From Bathynomus jamesi (Eukaryota; Arthropoda; Malacostraca; Isopoda; Cirolanidae): 64,000 nt of DNA. Below are positions 11,101-22,816 of the stretch, piece by piece. Both the position numbers and the translations under genes were made by a program. The stretch covers positions 62,001 through 126,000 of the forward strand of contig JAJOZX010008836.1 in NCBI GenBank assembly GCA_023014485.1, in the 5' to 3' direction. Under the pieces are notes generated by a model that saw only the letters and a list, made by a program, of their open reading frames with translations, had not been told where the DNA came from and ran no database searches. The first letter of the stretch is position 1. Each line of letters begins with the position of its first letter.

Positions 11101-12900
11101 CATTTAGGATAAAAACGAAGACGTAGAGCAAGAAAGTCATTATATTTGGCTGCAGCCGACGTTTCGGGCAACTCTACCCATTTTCAAGGCCTAATAAATA
11201 AAAAGCTAAAATTAATGCATGACAAAAAAAAAAAATATACGAATGTCAAAAACAAACTAATTCATAGCACAAAATAAAACCACTTAAAGAATAAAAATTA
11301 AAAAGCGTAAAACAAGCATAAGCCAAAAACAAAAATTAAAAATTATATACATGACAAATAACACATGATAAAAGTAAAACTTTAAAACTAAAAACATTCA
11401 AACAAATTAGTTAAAAACTTCACTAATAAAAAGTTAAATGAAAAGACACAAAAGTGCACGAAACATACCATGCTCACTCGACATCCTCAAACAACTGAGG
11501 CGAAAAGGAGACAGGGTCAAGGGGAAAAAACAGAAAAATTTAGTTGGTAGGCATTCTAATTAATATAAAGGGGGTAACAGCTAGAATCAATATTTAAGCT
11601 GGAGTTCAGAAATTTAATGCACAAAGATTCATAAATACGGAGAGAGGACGGACATTTTAATGATTTAAGAATTTTAAAGTTATTAACGGAAATATCAACT
11701 TTACACTTAACAGAATGATTTCTAATGGCAGACTGTTCCTTTTTAGATAAAACTTTTCCTGTCCTATGGCTAATACCCATATGGGAGCAAAATCTTGCCT
11801 GCAAAGAACGAACTGTGCTGCCAACGTAGTTCCCCTGGGAACACCCAGGGCAGGTAAACAAATAAACGACAGAACAGTTCATCGCAGGGGGGATTTTGTC
11901 CTTACAACGGAAAAAACATTCAAGGGTATTATTATTCACAAAAGCAACCTTAAAATCAGTGTGAAAATAAAATTTCCTCACCACACTCAACAATTGCTTT
12001 TTCACAAAAGTGTTAAATTGGTAGAGATCAGGTAAAACAAGATATTTACAATTCTTAGGAACATCATACGTTGGGATAAGTTTGGGGGAATAAACATTAT
12101 TAAGTAATTTACCAATAATACCTTGTACAAGAACCCGTGGAAAACCATTTTTAAAGAAAAAATCAGTAAGGAATTCAAACTCATTATGAAGCAGAGCAAA
12201 GTTTGAGCAAATATTATAAGCTCTATGCACTAAAGTGCGAATGGGTATTAGCCATCTAAAAAGGAACAGTCTGCCATTAGAAATCATTCTGTTAAGTGTA
12301 AAGTTGATATTTCCGTTAATAACTTTAAAATTCTTAAATCATTAAAATGTCCGTCCTCTCTCCGTATTTATGAATCTTTGTGCATTAAATTTCTGAACTC
12401 CAGCTTAAATATTGATTCTAGCTGTTACCCCCTTTATATTAATTAGAATGCCTACCAACTAAATTTTTCTGTTTTTCCCCTTGACCCTGTCTCCTTTTCG
12501 CCTCAGTTGTTTGAGGATGTCGAGTGAGCATGGTATGTTTCGTGCACTTTTGTGTCTTTTCATTTAACTTTTTATTAGTGAAGTTTTTAACTAATTTGTT
12601 TGAATGTTTTTAGTTTTAAAGTTTTACTTTTATCATGTGTTATTTGTCATGTATATAATTTTTAATTTTTGTTTTTGGCTTATGCTTGTTTTACGCTTTT
12701 TAATTTTTATTCTTTAAGTGGTTTTATTTTGTGCTATGAATTAGTTTGTTTTTGACATTCGTATATTTTTTTTTTTTGTCATGCATTAATTTTAGCTTTT
12801 TATTTATTAGGCCTTGAAAATGGGTAGAGTTGCCCGAAACGTCGGCTGCAGCCAAATATAATGACTTTCTTGCTCTACGTCTTCGTTTTTATCCTAAATG
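11101..12900 (-). mobile_element. Penelope-like element 3' part with 647-bp inverted arms
   Basis: Positions 11101-11747 and 12254-12900 are inverted copies that look identical wherever I compared them, including a 12-base A/T run. The spacer of about 506 bp continues the Penelope-like ORF on the minus strand. Each outer arm starts at CATTTAGGATAAAAACG and contains GCCCGAAACGTCGGCTGC, a conserved terminal motif of Penelope-like elements related to hammerhead ribozyme sequence. Inverted or tandem partial copies are typical of this retroelement class. (TA)n tracts flank both sides (11064-11100 and about 12938-12960). Confidence 0.85.
11556..12287 (-). pseudogene. Penelope-like RT C terminus with GIY-YIG endonuclease
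   Basis: This frame of about 243 codons ends at 11556. Its middle shows VYLFTCPGCSQGNYVGSTVR, with the YVGST equivalent of the YIG motif, followed by LQARFCSHMG. These are hallmarks of the GIY-YIG endonuclease fused to the RT of Penelope-like elements. Upstream residues (LVLPDLYQFN, LLSVVRKFYFHTDF) fit the RT-endonuclease linker. The C-terminal part (ILKSLKCPSSLRIYESLCIK) is repeated on the plus strand inside the second inverted arm. The RT catalytic core is absent, so the copy is 5'-truncated. The first residues near 12254-12287 belong to the inverted arm, so the true truncation point is about 12253. Confidence 0.85.
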
Positions 12901-12928
12901 TAAAATTACGTCTCCTTAGGAGGGATCC

Positions 12929-12977
<49 letters not shown>

Positions 12978-13984
12978 TTTTAAACTGTAAGTCTGTACCA
13001 AGTTTTCACGAATTGATAATGTCTTGTCTTCCGCATTTGAAGAGTAAAAATTCATTGAAAAAGACGCACATACCGCCAATCAGGCATCATCGTTTACAAA
13101 TAAAACAATGTATGACAGGAATTGTTTGCGCAGCCGAGCATCACGAAACTTTGACGCCAAAGCCTCTGATAACATTCTACAATATAGCTCTTAAAATTTC
13201 AAATCTCCCTCCTCCCTGTCTCTATTTCTCTCTCCCTCCCCCTCTCTTCCCTCTCACTCTCTCTTTTTCAACCTTTCTTCATATATATATATATACACAC
13301 AGTATAATGTTATATGACTTGGTTTTATACTTTATTTTTAAGGTGTAAATTATACCTTTATTTTAGCCTGTTTTCCTTTAAACCACATCATATAGATTTA
13401 ACTCAAGGTTATATATATATATATCACTGATTATATATATATTCTTAGTTCTCTGTCAATTCGTGTAGGCCCGTAGGGGGATACTTATAAACCTTTCACA
13501 AAAATAATATGTTCGTCACAGATCTTACTAAACCAATTACAATACAACAATGAAATTTTGGCAACCATGAATAATTAATAATTGTTTTGGGAAATGACAC
13601 TTGAGACATTGATTCTTACTTCAAGAATTTTATATTTAGAATTAACACAAGACAATTAAAATAAAATGCATAAGCAAATTAAATTTGACTGTTAGACAAA
13701 TTTAATCTACAATTTGTAGTTATTTAACTGAATACAGCCGTATTGTAATATGCCAGATCATTAAAATGAATAAACACATACATACTACAATTTTGAATGA
13801 ATTATTTTCAGTAATAATTGTTTCTCTATCCGGTCCTTTGACCGTATTAGCTGGGTACATAACAGTTTCATAGAATTATTTGAATCTTATCTAGTTACTT
13901 GACCAATCCAGTTATAATGTTTAATGCATACCTTAATTACAATGTTTACCTACTTACGTTATGACAGTGGTAAATATTCCCTTC
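12901..13984. other. No gene recognised; AT-rich with CT-rich and TA tracts
   Basis: Contains a (TA)n and poly(T) block at about 12938-12982, a pyrimidine-rich stretch at about 13200-13275 and short TA runs to 13442. No ORF here resembles a known protein. Confidence 0.5.
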
Positions 13985-14421
13985 TGGAGTACGCGGTCCA
14001 ATTTTGGAATCCGTATATGCGCAAAGATATAGACAAAATCGAAAGAGTTCAAAGACGAGCAACTAAGATGATTCCGTCGCTTAGGTCAAAGTCGTACGAG
14101 GATAGGCTTAAGGAGTTAAATTTGACAACACTCGAGACCAGGAGGTTAAGGGGTGATCTAATCCAGGTTTTCAAAATTATGAATGGGTTCGATAACGTAG
14201 ATAGAGATAGCTTTTTCGAAATATCTCAATATAATAGGACTAGAAATAACGGGTGTAAGTTGACAAGTAGAAGGTTCGAGACAGCAGTTGCGAAAAACAT
14301 TTTTACGCATAGAATAGTAAATAGCTGGAATAGTTTGCCGGCAGAAGTAATTAGTAGCACGTCTATAAACATGTTTAAAAATCGATTAGACGCATATGTT
14401 GATAGAAAGGGTATAGTTTAA
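13985..14421 (+). pseudogene. 5'-truncated CR1/L2-like LINE, polymerase C terminus
   Basis: From about 13985 the frame reads LEYAVQFWNPYMRKDIDKIE, RVQRRATKMIPS, LETRRLRGDLIQVFK and ends NMFKNRLDAYVDRKG before a stop. This is the same C-terminal domain as in the LINE at 1847-2197, but clearly a different family: it continues through the FKIMNG and FNSW blocks and uses a different 3' UTR. The reading frame is open, but everything upstream of the C terminus is missing, so it is a dead 3' insertion. Confidence 0.85.
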
Positions 14422-15164
14422 GGTAGTAAAATTAAGGCTTTCTGGGGATAGATCCCACAGCTCAACACAAGTGTTGTGGGATATAGGGAGGCAGCGTCTT
14501 GGGTTAGGGGATACTCTCTGTCCTTACACACCCCATTTAAAGAGATTCCTCTGCCGAGCGGTGCCCCCCATAGTACTGTGAGGTATTGAAAAACTCATGA
14601 TCTTCACTTGCCCCACAAACACCTTTAAATGGGAGACCCAAAATGGGTGCACACACATTTCTACATTACTGTACAGTCTTTACAGCCACACCTACTCTTT
14701 TTCTCGTAAGTGTATATATTGTAATGTATATGATTGTAAATTTTGACTTGGTCCTCTATCGATATGGACCGTGACTTGATGGATACCGTAATGAAATTGA
14801 CTGGATTCTTTGGATCTGATATATTTGCATGTCCTTTATAAATAGATATAGAGTGTAACAAATTTGTGGATAGTAGTCTATTATGACTTGATCCTCTGGA
14901 TCAGAGATTCTATCTTTAGTTTTAAATCGATAATTAATTAGTTTTAAATTGATAATTATTTAGTTTCGTAAAAATTGGTCGTTGCCAATTTACCGGCAGT
15001 TTTTACATAAATTTCTTATGTTCTTGTGGTTCGGAACCCACGTAAAATTGTAGGTCCCCTCCGCCACCACGGAGGACATACACAATACACGAACACAGTT
15101 AGGTAGACCAGCCATGAGTGGATCCTAGGGTCTTTGTTGGTCTGAAACATTATAACATTATAAC
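14422..15164. other. LINE 3' flank; partial copy of a SINE 3' module
   Basis: Just after the LINE stop is a short hairpin (CCCACAGCTCAACACAAG with TTGTGGGA). Around 15030-15110, GGAACCCACGTAAAATTGTAGGTCCCCTCCG resembles the 3' module of the 5S-related SINE near 56110-56180 (GGTTCCACGTAAAGCTGTATAGG) and the fragment at 19500. No gene is seen. Confidence 0.5.
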
Positions 15165-16520
15165 TAGAGACCGGATTTTGCCCTTTTTGCCTTTTTTATT
15201 CCCGTTTATAGATTCATAGGCTTCTTTTAGAGAAATCCATTTCGGGACTGTGGGATGTATATAATTAAATGTTATAGTGCCTATAAACGCCTATTTTGAT
15301 GGTTAGTGCCTAATTTTAAAATACGTGCCTATATATGCCTTTTTAAATTTTATTGTACTAAGTAAAGCAAAATAACTCGCATTTTTTTTAAAATTTGTAG
15401 GCCTAAATGGGGCAGGGGATGGAAAAACCGAGGCTAGTCCTGAGGCAACCAGCACAGCCAATCAGATCACAATACGTCAGCCAAATACAGCCAATCAGAT
15501 CACAATACGTCATTGTGACGCGTTCGGCCTCGATCATTTTATTTGGTGCGTGCAACGTGGTGTTTTTGTTCAAGTGCTTTTGCTAAATAAAATCTCACGT
15601 TTGTGCTTACGGCTTTTTTTATAAGTGAGAAAAAATGCCTAAGGACAAGACAGCCAAAAGTGTTCTGTTCAGGCAGTGGATCAAGAAGGACCCAAACTTC
15701 ACTACGGATGGTAGAGTTACTTTCTGCCAACCTTGTTCCAAAGAGGTACGTTGCAACATTTTTTATTCTCTATCCAAAATAACAAACCCTTCGAGGAGAC
15801 CTGGCCTACATCATGGCCAATTTTTCGGACGGGTGCCAGGGACCATAACCAAGCTGGAGGAGAGAGGCCTGCCGTTTGTTGAAACAGTGGAAATAGTTCA
15901 AAATTTAAGGAAGGAGCTGAGCCAGGTTCCTGGTAACGTAGGGAAAGAAGTGGTAGCAAAATTTGAAAATGTTCTCAGACGCAATCCTGGTTGGCAAACC
16001 ATAGCGAACGTTTCAACAGTGTTCAAAGGAGAGTGTCAGGAGGTTCTGGACTTTGAGCCAAGCGAATTAGCATCTTTGAAGTTCGCACCAATTACGTCTT
16101 GCGATGTCGAAAGGTCGTTTTCTCGATATAAAAATGTATTGAGTGACAGGCGATGTCAATTTACGCCACAGAACCTTGAAAAATTTTTAAATCATCAATT
16201 GCCATTTCAATTTATAGTTTAGTTGAGTTTTTGTAAGAAGATAGTTTAAATGTTTGGATTTTACTTTGATGCAAATAAAATGTTTGATGGTTTTTGAGAT
16301 GTTTAGTTTATTTTTTACAATAAAAATCCTGATATTCATCAGAACTGCAAATGGGTTTACTGTAAGTCAACAATAATAAGAGAAAAGTTGGAAAATAGAA
16401 ATGCCTATTAAGTGCCTTTTTTAGCTTTTAGTGCCTATTTAAGCGACTTTTTTAGGGCTTCTTTAGTGCTTTTTTGCCTACCTATTATTGATTTTTTAGT
16501 GCCTATCAATCCTAACTCTA
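15165..16520 (+). mobile_element. hAT transposon, internally deleted
   Basis: The element is bounded by exact 8-bp duplications ATTATAAC (15157-15164 and 16521-16528). The ends are TAGAGACCGGATTTTGCCC on the left and CAATCCTAACTCTA on the right, so only a weak TAGAG inverted repeat survives. Subterminal DNA on both sides is rich in GTGCCTA/TAGGCAC repeats, common near hAT ends. It encodes one shortened transposase frame. Confidence 0.82.
15635..16222 (+). pseudogene. hAT transposase with BED-like start, middle deleted
   Basis: The frame opens MPKDKTAKSVLFRQWIKKDP and carries a cysteine pair FCQPCSKEV (residues about 30-38), the start of a BED-type zinc finger. The finger is then truncated and the sequence jumps to the C-terminal half: EFxP-like DFEPSELASLKF, then ITSCDVERSFSRYKNVLSDRR, the hAT dimerisation region with its SxVERSFS block. 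The catalytic DDE core between them is gone. The result could still bind DNA or dimerise if expressed, but it cannot transpose alone. Confidence 0.78.
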
Positions 16521-16827
16521 ATTATAACATTATAATTAAATCCTTGTAACCAAAATTTAAGACAACGCATTCATAGTATTTAAAGTTAACACAATATATA
16601 TAACGCATTCATACTATTTAAAGTTAACACAATATATATATACACAGTGTATATATATATATATATATATAAAACATGAAATCGATCTTAAAATTATTTC
16701 ATTTTTATTTTTTACTCATACAAATTCGTATCGTTTTTGCATGATCAATTTTGTTTGTTGGTTAATTTATAACCAGTAATAATTAACCTTATTACATTAT
16801 TCCCATACATAACAATATATATATATA

Positions 16828-17397
16828 CAGGGTGTCCGAGAATTATCTGTACAATTTTTGGCTGTTATTAAAAGTCAACCATGAAGTGTAGAAATTCCAG
16901 TGTTGTCCCATTTTACAGAGAATCTCATTAAATTTTTTCTGATACCAAGTTTTGACAAGTTTTTTAGAAATTCCAGTGTGTCCGAACATTATCTGTACAA
17001 TTTCATCTTTTAATAAAATTCTTGATAACACACGTAAAATTCTTAAACAAGATTATTTAGAATCTGTATTTTCAAAAGTTTCTTTTATTAAAGTAACGTT
17101 GTTACAAACATTCGATATGTGCACCATTAGTGATTCGCAAAACATCCAATCGATACTCCAAATGTTGCCATGTACGCTGCAGCATATCCACATCAATTCG
17201 CTCAATAGCAGCTGTGATTCTTGCTTTTAAATCATCAATGTCTGTCACCTGCGTACATTTCTAAAAAACTTGTCAAAACGTGGTATCAGAAAAAACATAA
17301 TGAGATTCTCTGTAAAATGGGACAACACTGGAATTTCTACACTTCATGGTTGACTTTTAATAACAGCCAAAAATTGTACAGATAATTCTCGGACACC

Positions 17398-17400
<3 letters not shown>
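16828..17400. mobile_element. Mariner-type MITE with long inverted repeats
   Basis: The left end begins CAGGGTGTCCGAGAATTATC and the right end is its complement, next to TATA. The terminal inverted repeats run about 150 bp (through the ATGAAGTGTAGAAATTCC region). A second internal copy of the TIR start (GTGTCCGAACATTATCTG, about 16977) is also present. There is no transposase ORF. The central part (about 17040-17240) resembles on the complement a mariner N-terminal fragment, but I could not confirm it. Confidence 0.8.
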
Positions 17401-17432
<32 letters not shown>

Positions 17433-17533
17433 CATGCGGGTTGCTTCTACAGAGCTTCAATTTAATATTTAGGAGAAATCCAATGACAAGGAGAAATGTA
17501 AATGCCATGAAAAGTCTTCTTTAATGCGCAACG

Positions 17534-17558
17534 TTTCGAGCAATACGCTCATCTTCAG
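17534..17558 (-). ncRNA. Candidate minimal hammerhead ribozyme core, minus strand
   Basis: On the complement: CTGAAGA, a 4-bp stem GAGC/GCTC with loop GTATT, then GAAA. This is the CUGANGA-stem II-GAAA arrangement of a hammerhead core, and hammerhead motifs are known in Penelope-like terminal repeats. Stems I and III were not modelled, so activity is unproven. Confidence 0.45.
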
Positions 17559-18108
17559 GCTGTATGATAACACAGTATAAAATGTAAAACTGATGTCACT
17601 TTAGACAATTTTAAAATTCTTGGTTGTAATACTTGTCCCAACTCACTTAGAATTTTGGAATCGCTTTACATTAAAACTTTGACCCCTACGCTAAATGTTG
17701 ACTCATCAGCTGTCCCTTTAAACTTCTTATAATCCCTCCTCCTTCCCCAATTCCTTATAATCCCCCCTTCCCCAATCGCCCTCACCATCTTATCTTATCT
17801 TATCTTATCTTATGTTTTCTCGTTTTGCCTCTGCTTAAATCAGTCTAGCCTCGGAAATTGCAGTGAAAGGTTAGTTAGTTTCATTATTCCAGTGTACTAT
17901 TGTTAATTTTTCCAGTGTATTAATTTCACATTTACTATATGTATTTAAAAATAGCTTCTTAATTTTAAATGTAAATCTGTATAACTTAGAATTTAACCCT
18001 CTTTTTTCAGTCTTTTAAAATTTGCCTTTATGAATAGGTTATAGAAATTTTCTTTGTCTTGTTTTTCATTCAATTATTGATTTTAATTTCACATTGTTAT
18101 CATACAGC

Positions 18109-18133
18109 CTGAAGATGAGCGTATTGCTCGAAA
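18109..18133 (+). ncRNA. Candidate minimal hammerhead ribozyme core, plus strand
   Basis: The plus-strand mate of the motif at 17534-17558: CTGAAGA at 18109-18115, stem GAGC/GCTC around GTATT, then GAAA at 18130-18133. It lies in the right terminal module of the Penelope-like remnant. The core bases fit the hammerhead consensus; a cleavage site was not established. Confidence 0.45.
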
Positions 18134-18214
18134 CGTTGCGCATTAAAGAAGACTTTTCATGGCATTTACATTTCTCCTTGTCATTGGATTTCTCCTAAAT
18201 ATTATATATATATA

Positions 18215-18264
<50 letters not shown>

Positions 18265-18269
<5 letters not shown>

Positions 18270-19484
18270 GTCCCATAAGTCCGGCATCATAGGAAAAATA
18301 ATAAAAAAGGCAAAACAAAAGCTTTTATTTACAGAACGTGCTCAATATGTCCACCATTGTTTTTCAATACACAAATTCAGACGTGATACCCAGTCAGCAA
18401 GCACACGCTGAATGATATCAGGAGTAATGGTGTTACATGCCCCAATAATGCGCTGCCGCAAATGTTCAACACTCCTAATTTTCTTTGCGTATACCAGCGC
18501 ATTCAAGTGGCCCCAGAGATAAAAATCTAGTGGCGTGAGATCCGGGCTTCTAGCTGGCCATTCCACAGGCCCTCGACGTCCTATCCAATGACCAGGGAAT
18601 TGTTGGTACAGGTATTCCCTTACTTGGGTGCTGTAATGTGCAGGAGCGCCGTCTTGCTGGAACCATGTTGGGAAATTTCCTTCTTCGTTCAAGACACTGG
18701 GAAATGTTTCTTCCTTGAGCATACGTAGGTAGGTGCTTCCAGTGACATGTTCATCGAAAAAGAGGGGGCCTATGATGCGATCCTTCCAAATGCCACACCA
18801 TACCATCACCCAAGATGCACCTTGTTCCTTTGAAGAGGTATACCAGTGAGGGTTGTTTGAGACCAGTAGCGGGTGTTCTGTCGATTTACCTCACCATTTC
18901 CATAAAAAACAGCCTCGTCACTGAACAGAATGGTGGACGGGAAATTGGCATCCCGAGCATATTGTTCCGAAGCCCATTCACAAAATTCCATCCGCCGGTC
19001 GGGATCATCATCATCTTCGCTTAATTTCTGTAGGATCTGAAGTTTATATGGATGCCATTTGTGAGCCTGAAGAATGCGATGGATGCTACTTTTCGACACT
19101 CCTCCTGTCTCGGCGGACAATCGCCGAAGAGACTTATTGGGACTTCTGTTAAAATGAGCCAGGATAGCAGTCGCTGTATCATCGTCAGTGGACCTCCTTG
19201 AAGGTCCACTGCGTGGTTTATTTTCTATGGATCCTGTTTCCTTAAACTTTGCAACAAGTCTGCTAACACAACTCTGTGTTATTGGCTCGCGGTCTGGATG
19301 CAGTCTGTTAAATTCAGCAGCGGCCTCTCTTTGACTCCTATTTCCTATGAGTAGAATTATCTGGATTCGTTCCTCCTTGCTCACAGACATTATGGCCTGT
19401 AGAAAGAGAAAAATATGAATTATGGTTTGTAGAAATAGAAAAATATGAATTTCTCCTATGATGCCGGACTTATGGGACACCCTG
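18265..19484 (-). mobile_element. Nearly full-length Tc1/mariner element
   Basis: The termini read AGGGTGTCCCATAAGTCCGG (left, with the first C lost) and the complement of CAGGGTGTCCCATAAGTCCG (right). Both are embedded in TA repeats, consistent with TA target choice. The 1.2-kb length is typical of an autonomous mariner, and the transposase spans almost all of it on the minus strand. Confidence 0.9.
18342..19390 (-). pseudogene. Tc1/mariner transposase, one frameshift
   Basis: The likely start is MSVSKEERIQIILLIG at about 19390; the open frame extends further upstream but only through terminal-repeat DNA. The N-terminal paired helix-turn-helix region (REAAAEFNRLHP to RILQAHKW) is followed by the first catalytic Asp in ILFSDEAVFYGNG. 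The second Asp is in WFQQDGAPAHY and the third in [17 protein letters not shown] count 36 residues between the last two, outside the usual 34. The frame breaks at about 18806: HLG is followed by TGA, while MVWCGIW continues in another frame. Apart from this indel the protein looks complete, so the copy is probably young. Confidence 0.88.
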
Positions 19485-19497
19485 TATATATATATAT

Positions 19498-19590
19498 ATA
19501 TGGTGTCCCACGTAAAGTTGTAGTTTCTCTCCGTCATATGACTTTTGCTGTTACGAAAGAGGTTGAACAACGCAGAACATAATTATTATT
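19498..19590 (+). repeat. Fragment of the 5S-related SINE 3' module
   Basis: GTCCCACGTAAAGTTGTAG and ACGAAAGAGGTTGAACAACGC match in order the SINE 3' module at about 56115-56190 (CCACGTAAAGCTGTATAG, GCGAAGGAGGTTAAACAGCC). The 5S-like head is missing, so it is a 5'-truncated copy ending in ATT repeats. Confidence 0.6.
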
Positions 19591-21539
<1,949 letters not shown>

Positions 21540-21552
<13 letters not shown>

Positions 21553-21781
21553 TATATATATAAAAGATAATTGCAGATTTAAAAAAGGACAATGTATATA
21601 TGAACATCCCCCAATATGCAATTTCTTCTGTAATAATGGTCATTGTAAATTTGGAGACATGCAAATTCTACCACCCGAACATCTGCAGGACTTACGCAAA
21701 ATATGGAACCTGCAAATAAGGGAAAAAATGTTACTATCAACATCTCCCGACGGACCCAAAGAACAAAGGACAAAGTTTTAA
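21540..21781 (+). pseudogene. LINE ORF1-like Cys/His-rich fragment
   Basis: The frame shows NCRFKKGQCIYEH and ICNFFCNNGHCKFGD, two Cys-Cys-His type clusters like the nucleic-acid-binding fingers found in some LINE ORF1 proteins. It then reads LPPEHLQDLRKIWNLQ to a stop. It lies upstream of the endonuclease in the same orientation, as ORF1 should. The N-terminal part is missing. The assignment rests on position and cysteine pattern only. Confidence 0.5.
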
Positions 21782-21967
21782 TGACAATAGGAATAACAAT
21801 AGCAATAGGAACACAATAAGCAAACAAAAACATTTTTTCAACATCGCAAACACGATACGGCTGCTAAATGTCATCCAACGCATGCAGTTGACACAGCTGG
21901 AAACCCCCGAACCTAACCGCTTCCGGGCAAGAAGCTACCAGAACAGGTAGGGGGAAACGGATCTCTC

Positions 21968-22564
21968 TTGGAGGATCATAGGGCAACGAAACCATCGATA
22001 CCGAAGGAAAACGAACTTAAAATGCACAAGGGGCAACGAAAAACAAAGAACATAAATATTGTCTTGGCTAATATTCAAGGAATAAGACCAAACCCATCAC
22101 TCAACAAAGTTTCGTACCTGAAAGGACTTATGGACGAAATAAGAGCGGACATCGCATGCCTCACAGAAACTCATCTTAAGGATTGTCAGGGACATTGTGA
22201 AAACTGCGAACACTGTATTGATAAGAAAGAGATAAATATAGAGGGTTTCAACTTACTAAGAGCGGATAGAACAACGAGACGTAAAGGTGGCTGTGCTATA
22301 TATGTACATGAAGGTCATATGACAGAGACGATAATAAGTAAATCAAACAGCTTTGTGGAACTCCCAGCAGTGAAAATAAAAAACTAAATGTAATACTAAT
22401 AGTCATCTATAGACCCCCAAACACCCCAACCAAAAATTCTCGGAGGCCGTTCATGACATCAGAAAGCTAATAAAAGCCATAAACCCTCCATCTCCCAATA
22501 TAATGATCTGCGGAGACTTTAACTTCCCATTTATAAAATACAAAAAGGTGGATAGGAATATATT
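21968..22564 (+). pseudogene. LINE endonuclease, N-terminal half
   Basis: The frame shows NIVLANIQGIRPN, then ADIACLTETHLK, FNLLRADRTTRRKGGCAIYV, and after a frame change near 22385 VIYRPPNTP-like residues and ICGDFNFPF. These are the consecutive N-terminal blocks of apurinic-type LINE endonucleases (catalytic E of TETH, GG..IYV, GDFN). It stops where the old hAT begins (CAGGCGTG at 22565). The other half is at 33290-33560. Confidence 0.82.
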
Positions 22565-22605
22565 CAGGCGTGTGCGGTGAAGCTAGCGATGGGGTACGCT
22601 GCTGC

Positions 22606-22609
<4 letters not shown>

Positions 22610-22686
<77 letters not shown>
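22610..22686. repeat. (TA)n microsatellite
   Basis: About 77 bp of nearly pure TA repeat just inside the old hAT left end. Open frames across it are repeat artefacts. Confidence 0.95.
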
Positions 22687-22692
<6 letters not shown>

Positions 22693-22816
22693 ATTATGCA
22701 AGAATTTTCAAGAAATAACGATGATATAAACTATAATAAATTATGACCTTGGTACGGTAGTAACAGTACTTACCAAATCTGGATGATGGGGTGGACACTG
22801 GGTACGGTATATACAG

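Larger units (their letters stand above)
17440..18200 (+). mobile_element. Penelope-like remnant with inverted terminal modules
   Basis: Two inverted modules (about 17440-17575 and 18100-18200) share GGAGAAATCCAATGACAAGG and the AACGTTTCGAGCAATACG block. Between them, about 17596-17730 encodes on the plus strand DNFKILGCNTCPNSLRILES then LYIKTLTPTLNVDSS, the C-terminal end of a Penelope-like ORF. About 370 bp of 3' UTR follows. Compare the element at 11101-12900, which has the same organisation but unrelated termini. Confidence 0.78.
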
